Under the pieces are notes generated by a model, which did not search any database, was not told the DNA's origin, and saw only the letters and a list, made by a program, of their open reading frames with translations. 64,000 nt of DNA from Lutibacter oricola (GTDB lineage Bacteria > Bacteroidota > Bacteroidia > Flavobacteriales > Flavobacteriaceae): the NCBI RefSeq assembly GCF_900106565.1, contig NZ_FNNJ01000002.1, positions 186,001 to 250,000 of the forward strand, written 5' to 3'. Positions 19,149 to 28,844 of the stretch are shown here, piece after piece; the stretch's first letter is position 1; every line of letters starts with the position of its first letter. The translations under genes and the position numbers were made by a program.

Positions 19149-19338
19149 GTTGTTGTTATTCTGAACGATAGTGAAGAATCTTATGTAATGTTGTATAATG
19201 AGATTCTTCATTCCGTTGTCACTACATTCAGAATGATAATTTTACTACGTTGTCAGTCCTGTGAAAACAGGAATCCATACCAACATTCTATAGATTCCTG
19301 CTTGCGCAGGAATGACAGTATAATTTTCAGAATGATAA
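19149..19338. repeat. Composite island of dispersed palindromic repeats
   Basis: Two inverted pairs lie side by side. Pair one: a TTATTCTGAACG...GAAGAATCT unit (from 19156) and its inverse AGATTCTTC...ATTCAGAATGATAA (to about 19239). Pair two: TCCTGT-gaaa-ACAGGA with trailing ATCCA (19257-19277) and ATTCCTGC-ttgc-GCAGGAAT with GACAG (19294-19317) in the opposite orientation. A third TTCAGAATGATAA fragment ends the island. The second core also occurs alone at 12090. No protein-coding potential is supported here. Confidence 0.75.
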
Positions 19339-19346
19339 TAAAATGA

Positions 19347-20345
19347 TTATTTTAAAATTCCTTCTATTCTATCTAATTCCTCTTTACTAAAATTAGTGTT
19401 TTCTGTTGCCTTTAAACTATCTAAAATTTGTTCAGTTTTACTAGCACCAATTAATACAGAAGTAATACGTTCATCTTTTAAAATCCAAGAAATTGCCATT
19501 TGTGCCATACTTTGACCTCTTTCTTTAGCAATTTCATTTAACGCTCTAATTTTATCAATTTGCGTATTAATTTGATCTGTTTTTAAATAGCGGCCATCTT
19601 TTACAGCTCTAGAATCTTCAGGAAAACCATTTAAATATTTATCAGTTAACATTCCTTGTCCTAATGGAGAAAACGGAATAGCACCAACACCTTCATTTCC
19701 CAGTAAATCTAACAAACCATCTTCAACCCAACGATCTAGCATACTGTATCTTGGTTGATGAATTAAACAAGGAGTTCCTAAATCTTTTAAAATTTTAAAT
19801 GCTTCAGCAGCTCTTTCTGGTCTGTAATTTGAAATTCCAACATACAATGCTTTTCCTTGGCGAACAATTAAATCCAATGCTCCCATAGTTTCCTCTAAAG
19901 GAGTTTCATTATCTGGTCTATGGTGATAAAAAATATCAACATAATCTAATCCCATACGTTTTAAACTCTGATCTAAACTAGAAACCAGGTATTTTTTTGA
20001 TCCTAAATCTCCATAAGGTCCGGGCCACATATCATAACCAGCTTTTGATGAAATAATTAATTCATCTCTATATTTTTTGAAATCTTTCTTCAATATTTTA
20101 CCAAACGTAGTTTCAGCTGAACCGTAAGGAGGACCGTAATTGTTGGCTAAATCAAAATGTGTAATTCCATTGTCAAAAGCACATTTTAAAAGGTTTCTTG
20201 CGTTTTTAAAATCGTCGTTTCTACCAAAGTTATGCCATAAACCTAGTGAAAGTTCAGGTAATAATAAACCGCTATTACCAGTTCTACGGTAATTCATTTT
20301 CTCGTAACGAGCTTCATTTGCTATGTATTTCTTCTTTTTGCTCAT
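19347..20345 (-). CDS. Aldo/keto reductase (YghZ/MgrA-like)
   Basis: 332 residues. The aldo/keto catalytic tyrosine lies in DLANNYGPPYGSAET (about residue 64), with the later HHRPD and the C-terminal NADPH-binding VLIGASKTEQI. The N-terminus NYRRTGNSGLLLPELSLGLWHNFG and the long Gly-Pro loop (AGYDMWPGPYGD) match the L-glyceraldehyde-3-phosphate reductase (YghZ) subgroup. It detoxifies aldehydes using NADPH; the exact substrate is inferred. The next gene upstream ends 2 nt before its start, so they form an operon. Confidence 0.85.
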   Translation of the reverse strand: MSKKKKYIANEARYEKMNYRRTGNSGLLLPELSLGLWHNFGRNDDFKNARNLLKCAFDNGITHFDLANNYGPPYGSAETTFGKILKKDFKKYRDELIISSKAGYDMWPGPYGDLGSKKYLVSSLDQSLKRMGLDYVDIFYHHRPDNETPLEETMGALDLIVRQGKALYVGISNYRPERAAEAFKILKDLGTPCLIHQPRYSMLDRWVEDGLLDLLGNEGVGAIPFSPLGQGMLTDKYLNGFPEDSRAVKDGRYLKTDQINTQIDKIRALNEIAKERGQSMAQMAISWILKDERITSVLIGASKTEQILDSLKATENTNFSKEELDRIEGILK

Positions 20346-20347
20346 AA

Positions 20348-23257
20348 TTATTTAAGTGCTTCTTTTAATAGTGTAATTGGGTGTTTGCTCTGTTTTTTTG
20401 TTCCATCTTTTATTTGATGTCTACAACTTGTTCCTGCTGCTGAAATTTCAATTTCTTCTGTTAAATTTCTAATTTTTGGAAATAAGGTGTCTTCACCAAC
20501 TTGCATAGAAACCTTATAATGCTCTTTTTCGTAACCAAAACTTCCTGCCATACCACAACAACCTGTATTTAAAATTGTTGGTTTGTAATTAGTTGGGATA
20601 TTCAACATTGTAAAAGTCGCTTCGGTAGAACTTAAAGATTTCTGATGGCAATGTACGTGAATTTTAATTTCTTTTGAATTATTATTGAAATCAGAAGTAT
20701 TAATTTTTTTATTTTCAAATTCAGCTTTTATAAACTCTTCAAAAGTAAAAGTGTTTTTAGAAATGTTTTTTACTGAAATTTTATCATCTGCTAATCTTAA
20801 ATATTCATCTCTAAAGCCTAAAATTGCTGAAGGTTCAATACCAATTAGTGGTTTTTCTTCAGAAATTAAATCCTTAAAAATATCAATGTTTTTATCAATT
20901 ACTACTTTGGCTTTATCTAAAAATCCTTTTGAAATAGCACTTCTACCACTTTCTTCGTGATTAACAATAATTACTTTGTAACCTAATTTTGAAAGTAATT
21001 CTATTGCGTCAATTCCAATAGTTACATCGTAATAATTGGTGAATTCATCACAAAATAAATAAACTTCACCGTTTTTAAACTCTTTAGAATGCAATTGGTC
21101 CACATTGCGTTTATACCATTTTTTAAGAGTGGTTTTATACAATTTAGGAATGCTACGTTGTGTTGCAATTCCTAATACTTTTTTTGTAATTACATTATTT
21201 AATACAACGTTAGTTATAAACGGAACAATGCTTCCTAACTTGTTATATTTTACGTTGTCTGCGAACAATTTAGTTCTTAAAGTTGGCTTATTAGTTTTGT
21301 AATACTGATGTAGAAATTCAGCTTTTAAAGCAGCAATATCTACATTACTCGGACATTCGCTGGCACAAGCTTTACAACTTAAACACAAGTCGAAAACATC
21401 TTTCAACTCTTCGTAATCGAACTTATTTATTTTATCTGAATTGGTTAAAAACTCACGTAAAGCATTTGCTCTTGCACGTGTGGTATCTTTTTCATCTTTG
21501 GTAGCTCTGTAACTCGGACACATAGTTCCTCCAGCAGAAACTGGTTTTCTGCAATCTCCAGAACCGTTACATTTTTCAGCAACACGTAAAATTCCTTCAC
21601 TTTCAGAAAAATCTTGGATAGTTTCTATTTCAGGTTCAATTCTATCAACTTTATAACGCAAACTTTTATCCATTGGATAAGCATCTACAATTTTTCCTTT
21701 ATTAAAAATGTTGTTTGGGTCAAAAACTGATTTAATTCGTTTTAATAAATCGTAGTTTTTTTCTCCTATCATTAATGGAATAAATTCAGCGCGAACAATT
21801 CCATCTCCGTGTTCGCCACTAAAACTACCTTTATATTTTTTAACCAATTTGGCAACTTCTGTAGTTATGGTTCTAAAAAGTTCAACGTCTTCATTCTTTT
21901 TAAGATTCAAAATAGGGCGTAAGTGAATTTCTCCAGCTCCAGCGTGTGCATAATACACTGCATTTTGACCGTATTTTTTCATCATTTCAGTAAATTCTGA
22001 AATATAATTTGGTAAATCTGTTACTTCAACTGCTGTATCTTCAATGCAAGCAACGGCTTTTTTGTCGCCAATAATATTACCTAATAAACCTAAACCTGCT
22101 TTACGAAGATTTACAGCTTTTTGAATTTCATTCCCTTTTAAAATTGGAAAGGCATATCCAAAATTGTTGTTTTTTAAATCTTCAATTAGTTTTTGAGCAA
22201 GTTCTTCAACTTCGTTTTTTGTGTTAGCCTTTAATTCTAACATTAGAATAGCAGCTGGATCACCTTCAACAAAATCTCTATTTTTTAGTTGCTCTCTATT
22301 ATTTTTTGTGCAATCTAGAATGGTTTTATCCATTAACTCGCACATATAAAGGTTGTGTTGCATTGTAACAACCACAGCTTTCATACTTTCTTCAATACTA
22401 GTAAAATGTGCTGCAACCAACATACTTTCAGTAGGAGGTAAGTTGTCTAATTTTAACGTGATTTCAGTAGTAAATGCTAAAGTTCCTTCACTTCCGCATA
22501 GTAATTTTGCAAGATTAATATTATCTTTAGAATTACTGAAAACATTGGTTTCAATTAATTCGTCAATAGCGTAACCTGTATTTCTTCTGTGTATTTCTGG
22601 TTTTGGAAATTGGTTTCTTATTTCTTGTTGAACTTCTTCTGAAGAAAGTTCATTATAAAGAGATTTATAAATGCTGTTCTCTAATGAATTTCCAATCTTT
22701 TTAGTATTGAATTCATCTTTTGAAATTTCATTAAAATTAGCTTCTGAACCATCACTTAAAATGGTTTTTAGATCAATAACTTTATCACGTGTAACACCAT
22801 ATTTAATTGAAGTTGTACCAGATGAATTATTACCAACCATTCCACCAATCATACATCTATTACTTGTAGACGTATTAGGACTAAAAAACAATACGTATGG
22901 TTTTAGAAATAGATTTAATTCATCTCTAATTACTCCAGGCTGAACGGTAACTGTTTTATTCTTTTCATCAAAAGATAAAATATTTGTGAAGTGTTTTGAA
23001 ACATCAACTACAATTCCATCTCCCACACATTGTCCGGCTAATGATGTTCCTGCAGCTCTTGGAATAAGCGTGATTTTGTTATCAGAAGCAAATTGAATTA
23101 GTGTTTTTAAGTCTTCGTTGTCTTTAGGAAAAGCTACAGCTAAAGGTAATTTTCTATAAACAGAAGCATCTGTTGCATAAATACTTTTATGCAAATTATC
23201 AAAAACTAATTCTCCATTTAGTTGATTAGAAAGTGCTGTTAGTTGTTGTTGAATCAC
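20348..23257 (-). CDS. FAD-binding and 4Fe-4S-binding oxidoreductase (YdiJ/GlcD-GlcF fusion type)
   Basis: 969 residues, with a GTG start at 23257. The N-terminal half is a FAD_binding_4 domain (PRAAGTSLAGQCVGDGIVVD) with its FAD-linked oxidase C-terminal part (HGDGIVRAEF). Then come a Fe-S domain with CLSCKACASECPSNVD and a CCG domain (HVHCHQKSLS and NTGCCGMAGSFGYE). This matches large D-2-hydroxyacid dehydrogenases that feed electrons to the chain; YdiJ acts on D-2-hydroxyglutarate or D-lactate-like substrates. The actual substrate is not determined. Confidence 0.86.
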   Translation of the reverse strand: MIQQQLTALSNQLNGELVFDNLHKSIYATDASVYRKLPLAVAFPKDNEDLKTLIQFASDNKITLIPRAAGTSLAGQCVGDGIVVDVSKHFTNILSFDEKNKTVTVQPGVIRDELNLFLKPYVLFFSPNTSTSNRCMIGGMVGNNSSGTTSIKYGVTRDKVIDLKTILSDGSEANFNEISKDEFNTKKIGNSLENSIYKSLYNELSSEEVQQEIRNQFPKPEIHRRNTGYAIDELIETNVFSNSKDNINLAKLLCGSEGTLAFTTEITLKLDNLPPTESMLVAAHFTSIEESMKAVVVTMQHNLYMCELMDKTILDCTKNNREQLKNRDFVEGDPAAILMLELKANTKNEVEELAQKLIEDLKNNNFGYAFPILKGNEIQKAVNLRKAGLGLLGNIIGDKKAVACIEDTAVEVTDLPNYISEFTEMMKKYGQNAVYYAHAGAGEIHLRPILNLKKNEDVELFRTITTEVAKLVKKYKGSFSGEHGDGIVRAEFIPLMIGEKNYDLLKRIKSVFDPNNIFNKGKIVDAYPMDKSLRYKVDRIEPEIETIQDFSESEGILRVAEKCNGSGDCRKPVSAGGTMCPSYRATKDEKDTTRARANALREFLTNSDKINKFDYEELKDVFDLCLSCKACASECPSNVDIAALKAEFLHQYYKTNKPTLRTKLFADNVKYNKLGSIVPFITNVVLNNVITKKVLGIATQRSIPKLYKTTLKKWYKRNVDQLHSKEFKNGEVYLFCDEFTNYYDVTIGIDAIELLSKLGYKVIIVNHEESGRSAISKGFLDKAKVVIDKNIDIFKDLISEEKPLIGIEPSAILGFRDEYLRLADDKISVKNISKNTFTFEEFIKAEFENKKINTSDFNNNSKEIKIHVHCHQKSLSSTEATFTMLNIPTNYKPTILNTGCCGMAGSFGYEKEHYKVSMQVGEDTLFPKIRNLTEEIEISAAGTSCRHQIKDGTKKQSKHPITLLKEALK

Positions 23258-23313
23258 AAATAATAATTTAGTAATTCAAATATAAGAATAGACTTTACAT
23301 TAGCCTAATCTAG

Positions 23314-23655
23314 TTAAGAAACTTGTTCGCCGTTTTTTATTTCAGTTTTGTCAGCTTGTAATAAAACAACTTCATTTTTTGAATTGTAAATTCCCAATAC
23401 TAAGCACTCACTGAAAAAATTTGCAATTTGTTTCTTTTTAAAGTTAACTACAGCAGTTATTTGTTTTCCAATTAAATTTTCTTTGGAATATAAATGAGTT
23501 ATTTGAGCACTTGAGTTTTTAATACCAAGTGTTCCAAAATCTATTTTAAGTTGATATGCAGGAATTCTAGCCTTTGGAAAATCATTAACCTCAATAATAG
23601 TTCCTATTCTAATATCTACTTTCTGAAAATCTTCAAAAGTTATTTCTGGTTTCAT
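23314..23655 (-). CDS. tRNA-binding domain protein, CsaA-like
   Basis: 113 residues, the length of CsaA. The OB-fold EMAP/tRNA-binding signature is clear: FQKVDIRIGTIIEVNDFPKARIPAYQL and later IGKQITAVVNFKKKQIANFFSECLVLG. In Bacillus CsaA has export-chaperone activity; homologues bind tRNA. The start overlaps the stop of the OmpA gene by one base (TAATG), so it is the distal gene of that transcript. Confidence 0.87.
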   Translation of the reverse strand: MKPEITFEDFQKVDIRIGTIIEVNDFPKARIPAYQLKIDFGTLGIKNSSAQITHLYSKENLIGKQITAVVNFKKKQIANFFSECLVLGIYNSKNEVVLLQADKTEIKNGEQVS

Positions 23656-25517
23656 TATTCTTCAATTACTACAAATTCGGTTCTACGGTTTAATTGATGC
23701 TGGGCTTCGGTACATTTAGCTCCGTTTTTACATTTATTTACTAGTTGAGTTTCTCCGTATCCTTTTCCGTAAATTCTTGATAAATCAATTCCTTGAGCAG
23801 CAATATAATTTATAGTTGATTGTGCTCTGCTATTAGATAAGTTTAAGTTATAATTGTCTGGAGCTCTGCTGTCCGTATGAGATTTAACTTCAATTTTTAT
23901 GTTAGGGTATTTTTTTAATACATCAACAACTTTGTTTAATTCTATGGCGGCATCAGTTCTAATATCTGCTTTATTTAAATCGAAATAAATAGGGTTTGTT
24001 TTTACCATTTTTTGTTCTCTAACGGTAACAAATTCTATGTTTGGTTTTAGGCTTAAAATTTTATTAATTATTTTACCGTGGTTGTAATTAGTATTTATTA
24101 AAACTGAATCTTTTAAATAATCCCTTTGATTGGCAACCAATTTATAGTTAGCCTTACATTTTAAATCTAATTTAAATTTAGCTTCATTAGTAACTTTAAT
24201 AGAATCTATTAAAATATTTTCTTTAAATATATTTATTGAGGCAAGATTAAGTGGCGTATTGTTATTTATATCTACAACTAGCCCTTTAACTTTATGAATA
24301 CAGTTTTTTGGACTTAATAGAATTTTTTTTCCAATTTTTCGATTGTTAACATTGCTAGTTGTAACTTTAATTTCATTAGGTAAAAAGCCATCTTTTTGAA
24401 CTTTTATTTTGTAGGTAGCGTCACAATCTACTTCAAACAAGAATTTTTTATTTTCTTCAAGTGTTTGTCCTTCAATAAGTTTATCATCTTTATATAAAAA
24501 TACTTGAACATTATTTAATTGTTGTCTATTATTTTTGTTTAGTATTATTCCCGTAATAGATTGCAAACATATTTCTTCAATAACTTCTTCCTCAATTTCT
24601 TTAATTTTAAAGTTGTAAATATCTACATCTCCTTTACCTTCAGGTCTGTTTGAAGTGAAAAAACCAACGTTGTTTTGGTTGTTTATAACAAATGCAAAAT
24701 CATCATATTTACTATTAACAGGCGAAGGGAGTTTTGTAATATTAGAGAATTCATTATTTGCTCTTTCGGCCTTAAATATGTCAAACCCATTTTTATTTGT
24801 ATGCCCTGTTGAAGCAAAATAAAGATTGTTCTGACTGTCTATAAAAGGGAATAATTCAGCTTCTTTTGTATTTATTTTAGAACCTAAGTTTCTTGGTTGG
24901 CTATACTTATTATTTCCCAAAATATCTACAACATAAATATCTGTTTCTCCTAAATTATCAGGGTTGTCTGATACAAAATATAGTTTGCTTTCATCACTAT
25001 TAAGCATTGGGCTTTTTACAGAATATTCTTCATTATTAAAAGGAAGGTCTATAATATTACTAAGTTGAAAGTTTTTATTAATAGTTGCCTTTACAATATG
25101 TAACGTTTTCCAGTTTAACGAATCTTTTCTTTTGGAAGTATTGTAGTAATTATTCCAAGTAAAATAAACAGTTTTTAAATCTTTGGTGAAACAAACATCA
25201 GATTCAAAAAATTTATTATTAATATCGTTGGTAAATTTTTTTGTTTGCTTTAGGTTTCCATTTTCTGAAATGGTTGCGTTGTATAAATCTAAATATAGTT
25301 GTTTATTGTTTTTTCTTCTATTTTTTTTAAATGCTCCATCGTTTTCATCTCTTTTTGAAGAGGCAAAAAGTACATTGTTTTCAGATAAATATATAACACC
25401 TACTTCGGCATATTTAGAATTTATTGAAGTGTTAAAAATTTTATATTCTTTTTCTTTTTCTTGAGCTTGAGTAAATATAGCTGTTAATAATAAAACGGCT
25501 AAGGCAATTTTTTTCAT
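23655..25517 (-). CDS. OmpA-family outer membrane protein with PD40 propeller (copy 1)
   Basis: 620 residues. Signal peptide 1-18; PD40/WD40-like beta-propeller repeats from about 30 to 300 (LYFVSDNPDNLGETDIYV, YFASTGHTNKNGFDIF, FFTSNRPEGKGDVDIY); two carboxypeptidase-regulatory-like beta domains; and a C-terminal OmpA peptidoglycan-binding domain (IYFDLNKADIRTDAA, then HTDSRAPDNYN and NRRTEFVV). The protein should sit at the outer membrane/periplasm and contact peptidoglycan. Its near-paralogue lies directly upstream. In flavobacteria such proteins often accompany PorP/SprF-like genes, but none is here. Confidence 0.87.
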   Translation of the reverse strand: MKKIALAVLLLTAIFTQAQEKEKEYKIFNTSINSKYAEVGVIYLSENNVLFASSKRDENDGAFKKNRRKNNKQLYLDLYNATISENGNLKQTKKFTNDINNKFFESDVCFTKDLKTVYFTWNNYYNTSKRKDSLNWKTLHIVKATINKNFQLSNIIDLPFNNEEYSVKSPMLNSDESKLYFVSDNPDNLGETDIYVVDILGNNKYSQPRNLGSKINTKEAELFPFIDSQNNLYFASTGHTNKNGFDIFKAERANNEFSNITKLPSPVNSKYDDFAFVINNQNNVGFFTSNRPEGKGDVDIYNFKIKEIEEEVIEEICLQSITGIILNKNNRQQLNNVQVFLYKDDKLIEGQTLEENKKFLFEVDCDATYKIKVQKDGFLPNEIKVTTSNVNNRKIGKKILLSPKNCIHKVKGLVVDINNNTPLNLASINIFKENILIDSIKVTNEAKFKLDLKCKANYKLVANQRDYLKDSVLINTNYNHGKIINKILSLKPNIEFVTVREQKMVKTNPIYFDLNKADIRTDAAIELNKVVDVLKKYPNIKIEVKSHTDSRAPDNYNLNLSNSRAQSTINYIAAQGIDLSRIYGKGYGETQLVNKCKNGAKCTEAQHQLNRRTEFVVIEE

Positions 25518-25846
25518 TTTATGAAATTTTGGGTTTCAAAAAACAAGTAGGGACAATTAATTAAAACTGTTAATTTTTAGAAAAGAGGTTTTTGTAGTTA
25601 AGAGTTAAGTTAAATTATTTTTTAATTTGGAGGAGAATGTTGAAATACGAAATAAGTTTTTACATATATATTTGTTAAAAACACATTTAAGCAATTTATA
25701 AATAATAGGCCCATTGGTTTCATAATTGTTAAAATTATATTATTAAAATATTCAATGGTAGGGGCTATAAATATATAAAATAAACCTTGTTTTAAAAAAT
25801 AAGTATAAAGTTTAAGCTAAATAGTATTGTTAAGAGAATATTGTTT
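25518..25846. other. Intergenic region between the two OmpA paralogues
   Basis: 329 nt of AT-rich DNA with many stop codons in all frames. I see no RNA gene, clear terminator or exact TAnnTTTG -7 box. It presumably holds the promoter for copy 1. Confidence 0.5.
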
Positions 25847-27688
25847 TTATTCTTTAACTACAATAAATTCTGTTCTTCTATTTAATTGATGAAGGCTATC
25901 ATGACATTTTACGCCATTTGTACAATGATTTACCAATTCTGTTTCACCATAACCTTTACCATATATTCTACTAGAATCAATGCCCTTAGAAATTATATAG
26001 TTAATGGTAGATCTTGCTCTTTTATTAGATAAAACAAAGTTATACTTGTCTTGCCCTCGGCTATCCGTATGTGATTTTACTTCTATAACAATAGTTTCAT
26101 ATTTTTTCATAATTGTAACTACTTTATCTAATTCAATAGAGGCATCAGGCCTAATATTTGACTTGTCTAAATCAAAGTATATAGGGTTTGTTTTAATCAT
26201 TTTTTGTTTGCGAACAGTAATAAATTCGATGTTTTCCTTTAAATAAAGATTGTTGTTATGTGTTTCTTTATTATTTTTTTGAGTATTTATTATAACGTTA
26301 TCTTTAGAGAAATCTGTTAATTCAGCAGTTATTTTATATGTTGAATTACAATTAATTTCTGCTTTATATTCAGCAAGTTTATTTAGTTTAAGTGTTTTTA
26401 CTAAAGAATCGTTTTTAAATAGTTTTACAATAGCGTTAGGTAGCGGAGTTTTTGTTTCTTTATTTAGAATTTTTCCTTCTACAAAATTTATACACTTTTC
26501 GGGCTCTAGATAAATATTTTTATCTAAAGTAAATTTATCTGCATCATTAGTAGTAAATTTTATTTCATTGCTAATAAACCCTTTTTTCTTTGCAACTATT
26601 TTATAGCTTTCGTTACACTTTAAGTTAAATTTATAATTGTTGAAATTAACAATGTCTTTACCTTCAACAAGTGTATCGTTTTTATAAAGAAACAATTGAT
26701 AATCGCTTAATTTTACATTGTTTTTAATATTAAAAACATTACCTGTAATAAGTTGATCACAAGGTTTTTCTTTAATATGATACTTAAAGGCGTAAATATC
26801 TACATCTCCCTTTCCTTTATCTCTGTTTGAAGTAAAAAATCCTTCTTTTTTATTTGGCCTATGAACATAACCAAACTCATCGTATGGAGAATTGATAGGA
26901 GAAGGTAAACTTACAGGTTTTTCAAAAGTATTATTTACAAAATTAGATTTAAAAATATCTAAACCACCTTTTCCTTTATGTCCAAAAGATGAAAAGTATA
27001 AATTGTTTTCATTATCTGAGTATGGATACAATTCGTTGTATTTTGTATTAATGGTAGGCCCCATATTTTTTGGCCAAGAAAGCACACCTTCATTGCTAAC
27101 TTCAGACACAAAAATATCGTAACCACCTGATCCACCAGACATATTAGAAGAAAAATATAGTTTTTTTCCGTCTGCACTAAACTTTGGATTTTTAATAGAA
27201 TATTTTACACTATTGAATCTTACAGGCGAAATACTTGTTAAATTAAAATCTGCATCAATTGATGCTTTAAACAAGTAAAATGTTTTGTTTTTTGGATTAT
27301 CAATCTTAGGATCATTGTAGTAATTATTCCAAGTAAAAAATAACGTTTTCAAATCTGGAGAAAAAGCAATATCACTTTCGTTAAATTTGGTGTAAATTTC
27401 TTTATTTAGTTTTTTATCTTGAATTATATCTCCTTTATCTGTTATTTTTCCGAAATAAAACTCTAAGAATAAATGACGGTTGTTCTTTCTTCTATTTTTA
27501 GAGAAAGGAGTATCTTCTTCAGTAATTTTTGATGATGCAAATAACACCAAATCATTATTTACATAAAAGGTTCCTAATTCTGCATATTTAGTGTTTACAG
27601 ATGTATTAAATACTTTGTATTCTATATCTTGAGAGCTAACTTTATTAAAAAGCAGGGATAATAATATAATTAATAAGTTTTTTTTCAT
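25847..27688 (-). CDS. OmpA-family outer membrane protein with PD40 propeller (copy 2)
   Basis: 613 residues from the ATG at 27688, which gives a clean signal peptide (MKKNLLIILLSLLFNKVSSQ); an earlier in-frame start would lie inside the upstream gene. The layout matches copy 1: PD40 repeats (LYFSSNMSGGSGGYDIFV, GFFTSNRDKGKGDVDIYAF), two beta domains, and an OmpA domain with IYFDLDKSNIRPDAS and HTDSRGQDKYN. Identity with copy 1 is high in the C-terminal third and lower in the middle. It lies 1 nt after the DUF962 gene. Confidence 0.87.
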   Translation of the reverse strand: MKKNLLIILLSLLFNKVSSQDIEYKVFNTSVNTKYAELGTFYVNNDLVLFASSKITEEDTPFSKNRRKNNRHLFLEFYFGKITDKGDIIQDKKLNKEIYTKFNESDIAFSPDLKTLFFTWNNYYNDPKIDNPKNKTFYLFKASIDADFNLTSISPVRFNSVKYSIKNPKFSADGKKLYFSSNMSGGSGGYDIFVSEVSNEGVLSWPKNMGPTINTKYNELYPYSDNENNLYFSSFGHKGKGGLDIFKSNFVNNTFEKPVSLPSPINSPYDEFGYVHRPNKKEGFFTSNRDKGKGDVDIYAFKYHIKEKPCDQLITGNVFNIKNNVKLSDYQLFLYKNDTLVEGKDIVNFNNYKFNLKCNESYKIVAKKKGFISNEIKFTTNDADKFTLDKNIYLEPEKCINFVEGKILNKETKTPLPNAIVKLFKNDSLVKTLKLNKLAEYKAEINCNSTYKITAELTDFSKDNVIINTQKNNKETHNNNLYLKENIEFITVRKQKMIKTNPIYFDLDKSNIRPDASIELDKVVTIMKKYETIVIEVKSHTDSRGQDKYNFVLSNKRARSTINYIISKGIDSSRIYGKGYGETELVNHCTNGVKCHDSLHQLNRRTEFIVVKE

Positions 27689-27689
27689 T

Positions 27690-28151
27690 TTAAAATTTAA
27701 AAATATTGTCAAATACCCAAGCTGGGCCAATTAATAAAAATTGCAAATCTTTTAAAAAAGATGGTTTGGCACCTTCTAATTTATGCCCATAAAATTGACC
27801 AATCCAAGCAATTATAAATATTAACAATGATGTATAAAATATAGGTGTAACCAAACCTAGATAATAATTACCAACTATACATAATATAGTGAAAATTAAC
27901 ATTTTTAAAAACACTTTAAAAGATAATCGTAAATAAAATATTAATAAAAAAAAGGCTACTACTACTGCCCAATTTTCTATAATAGGCATATTTAAATTAG
28001 TAATTTTCCCTATAAAAGTGCTTGGAATACTTATAAGTAAACCTACAATACTAAAAAAAATTGCAGGTACACATATATAATGTATTTTTTTATTAGTTTT
28101 ATTTTGGTGGCTAATCGAATATTCGCTAAACCATTGATGCATTGTTTTCAT
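27690..28151 (-). CDS. DUF962/Mpo1-like membrane protein
   Basis: 153 residues with about four hydrophobic helices. The N-terminal WFSEYSISHQNKTNKKIHYICVP is the DUF962/Mpo1 signature, with the conserved His pair (SHQN and IHYI), and the C-terminal part has GQFYGHKLEGAKPSF. Yeast Mpo1 is an Fe-dependent dioxygenase of 2-hydroxy fatty acids; whether bacterial members do the same is not settled. An alternative ATG at 28142 is equally possible. It is cotranscribed with OmpA copy 2. Confidence 0.82.
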   Translation of the reverse strand: MKTMHQWFSEYSISHQNKTNKKIHYICVPAIFFSIVGLLISIPSTFIGKITNLNMPIIENWAVVVAFFLLIFYLRLSFKVFLKMLIFTILCIVGNYYLGLVTPIFYTSLLIFIIAWIGQFYGHKLEGAKPSFLKDLQFLLIGPAWVFDNIFKF

Positions 28152-28302
28152 AATTGTAAAATTTTGAAAATATAAATTATATACTATAAACCAATTTAAT
28201 ACGCTAGTTATATAGTATGTAATATATAAATTTTGTAATGTTTTACTTATTTATTAGAAATAAGTAATAAACAACTTTTTCAACAATTTTATTTAGACCT
28301 AT

Positions 28303-28821
28303 TTACTTTAAACAATTGTAAATATGTGCATAATGGTGATTACAGTGCCAAGCATAAATACCAATATTTTCTGCTAATGATACTGTTTTATTATTTGCGG
28401 GGTGAATAAATTCTTTTTCTAGATCTTCTTCATTTAAATTAGTTAATAAATATACCCATTTAGCGTGCAAGGCTTTTAATTGGTTTATTGATAAGTGAAT
28501 AGGAGCTAACTTAGAATCAAATAGTTCGGCCCATTTTTCTTCATAATAAGCTTTAATTACAGGTTTGTTTTCTGTTAAAGCCCATTTAAAACGAATATAA
28601 CTATTTAAATGACTATCTGCACAATGATGAATTACCTGTCTAATTGTCCACCCATCTTTACGGTAAACGGTGTCTAATTGTTCGTTGGAAAGGTCTTTTA
28701 CTAAAGAATTAAGTTTAGAAGGAAAATTTTCGATAACTAAAATCCATTCTTTAATAATTTTTAACGAAATATTTTTTGGAATATTTGGTTGTCCAATAGG
28801 ATATTTTAGTTCTTCGAGCAT
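28303..28821 (-). CDS. YfiT/BstA-like DinB-family protein
   Basis: 172 residues, a DinB four-helix-bundle protein. The metal-binding histidines are seen in IHHCADSHLN (about residue 66) and WHCNHHYAHI (about 160). The N-terminus LKYPIGQP and the sequence DGWTIRQVIHH are typical of the YfiT group, which includes bacillithiol S-transferase in Bacillus. In Bacteroidota bacillithiol genes occur in some species, so a thiol-transfer role is possible but not shown. It is downstream of the Crp/Fnr gene, 23 nt away, same strand. Confidence 0.83.
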   Translation of the reverse strand: MLEELKYPIGQPNIPKNISLKIIKEWILVIENFPSKLNSLVKDLSNEQLDTVYRKDGWTIRQVIHHCADSHLNSYIRFKWALTENKPVIKAYYEEKWAELFDSKLAPIHLSINQLKALHAKWVYLLTNLNEEDLEKEFIHPANNKTVSLAENIGIYAWHCNHHYAHIYNCLK

Positions 28822-28844
28822 TAATTTATGTTTTTTTATAAAAC

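Noticed and set aside
19119-19346. 75-codon plus-strand frame after valS
   Set aside because: It lies within the terminator and palindromic repeat island and reads repeat DNA.
20685-22943. Several plus-strand frames opposite the FAD/Fe-S oxidoreductase
   Set aside because: The minus-strand gene has intact motifs over its whole length; the others are shadows.
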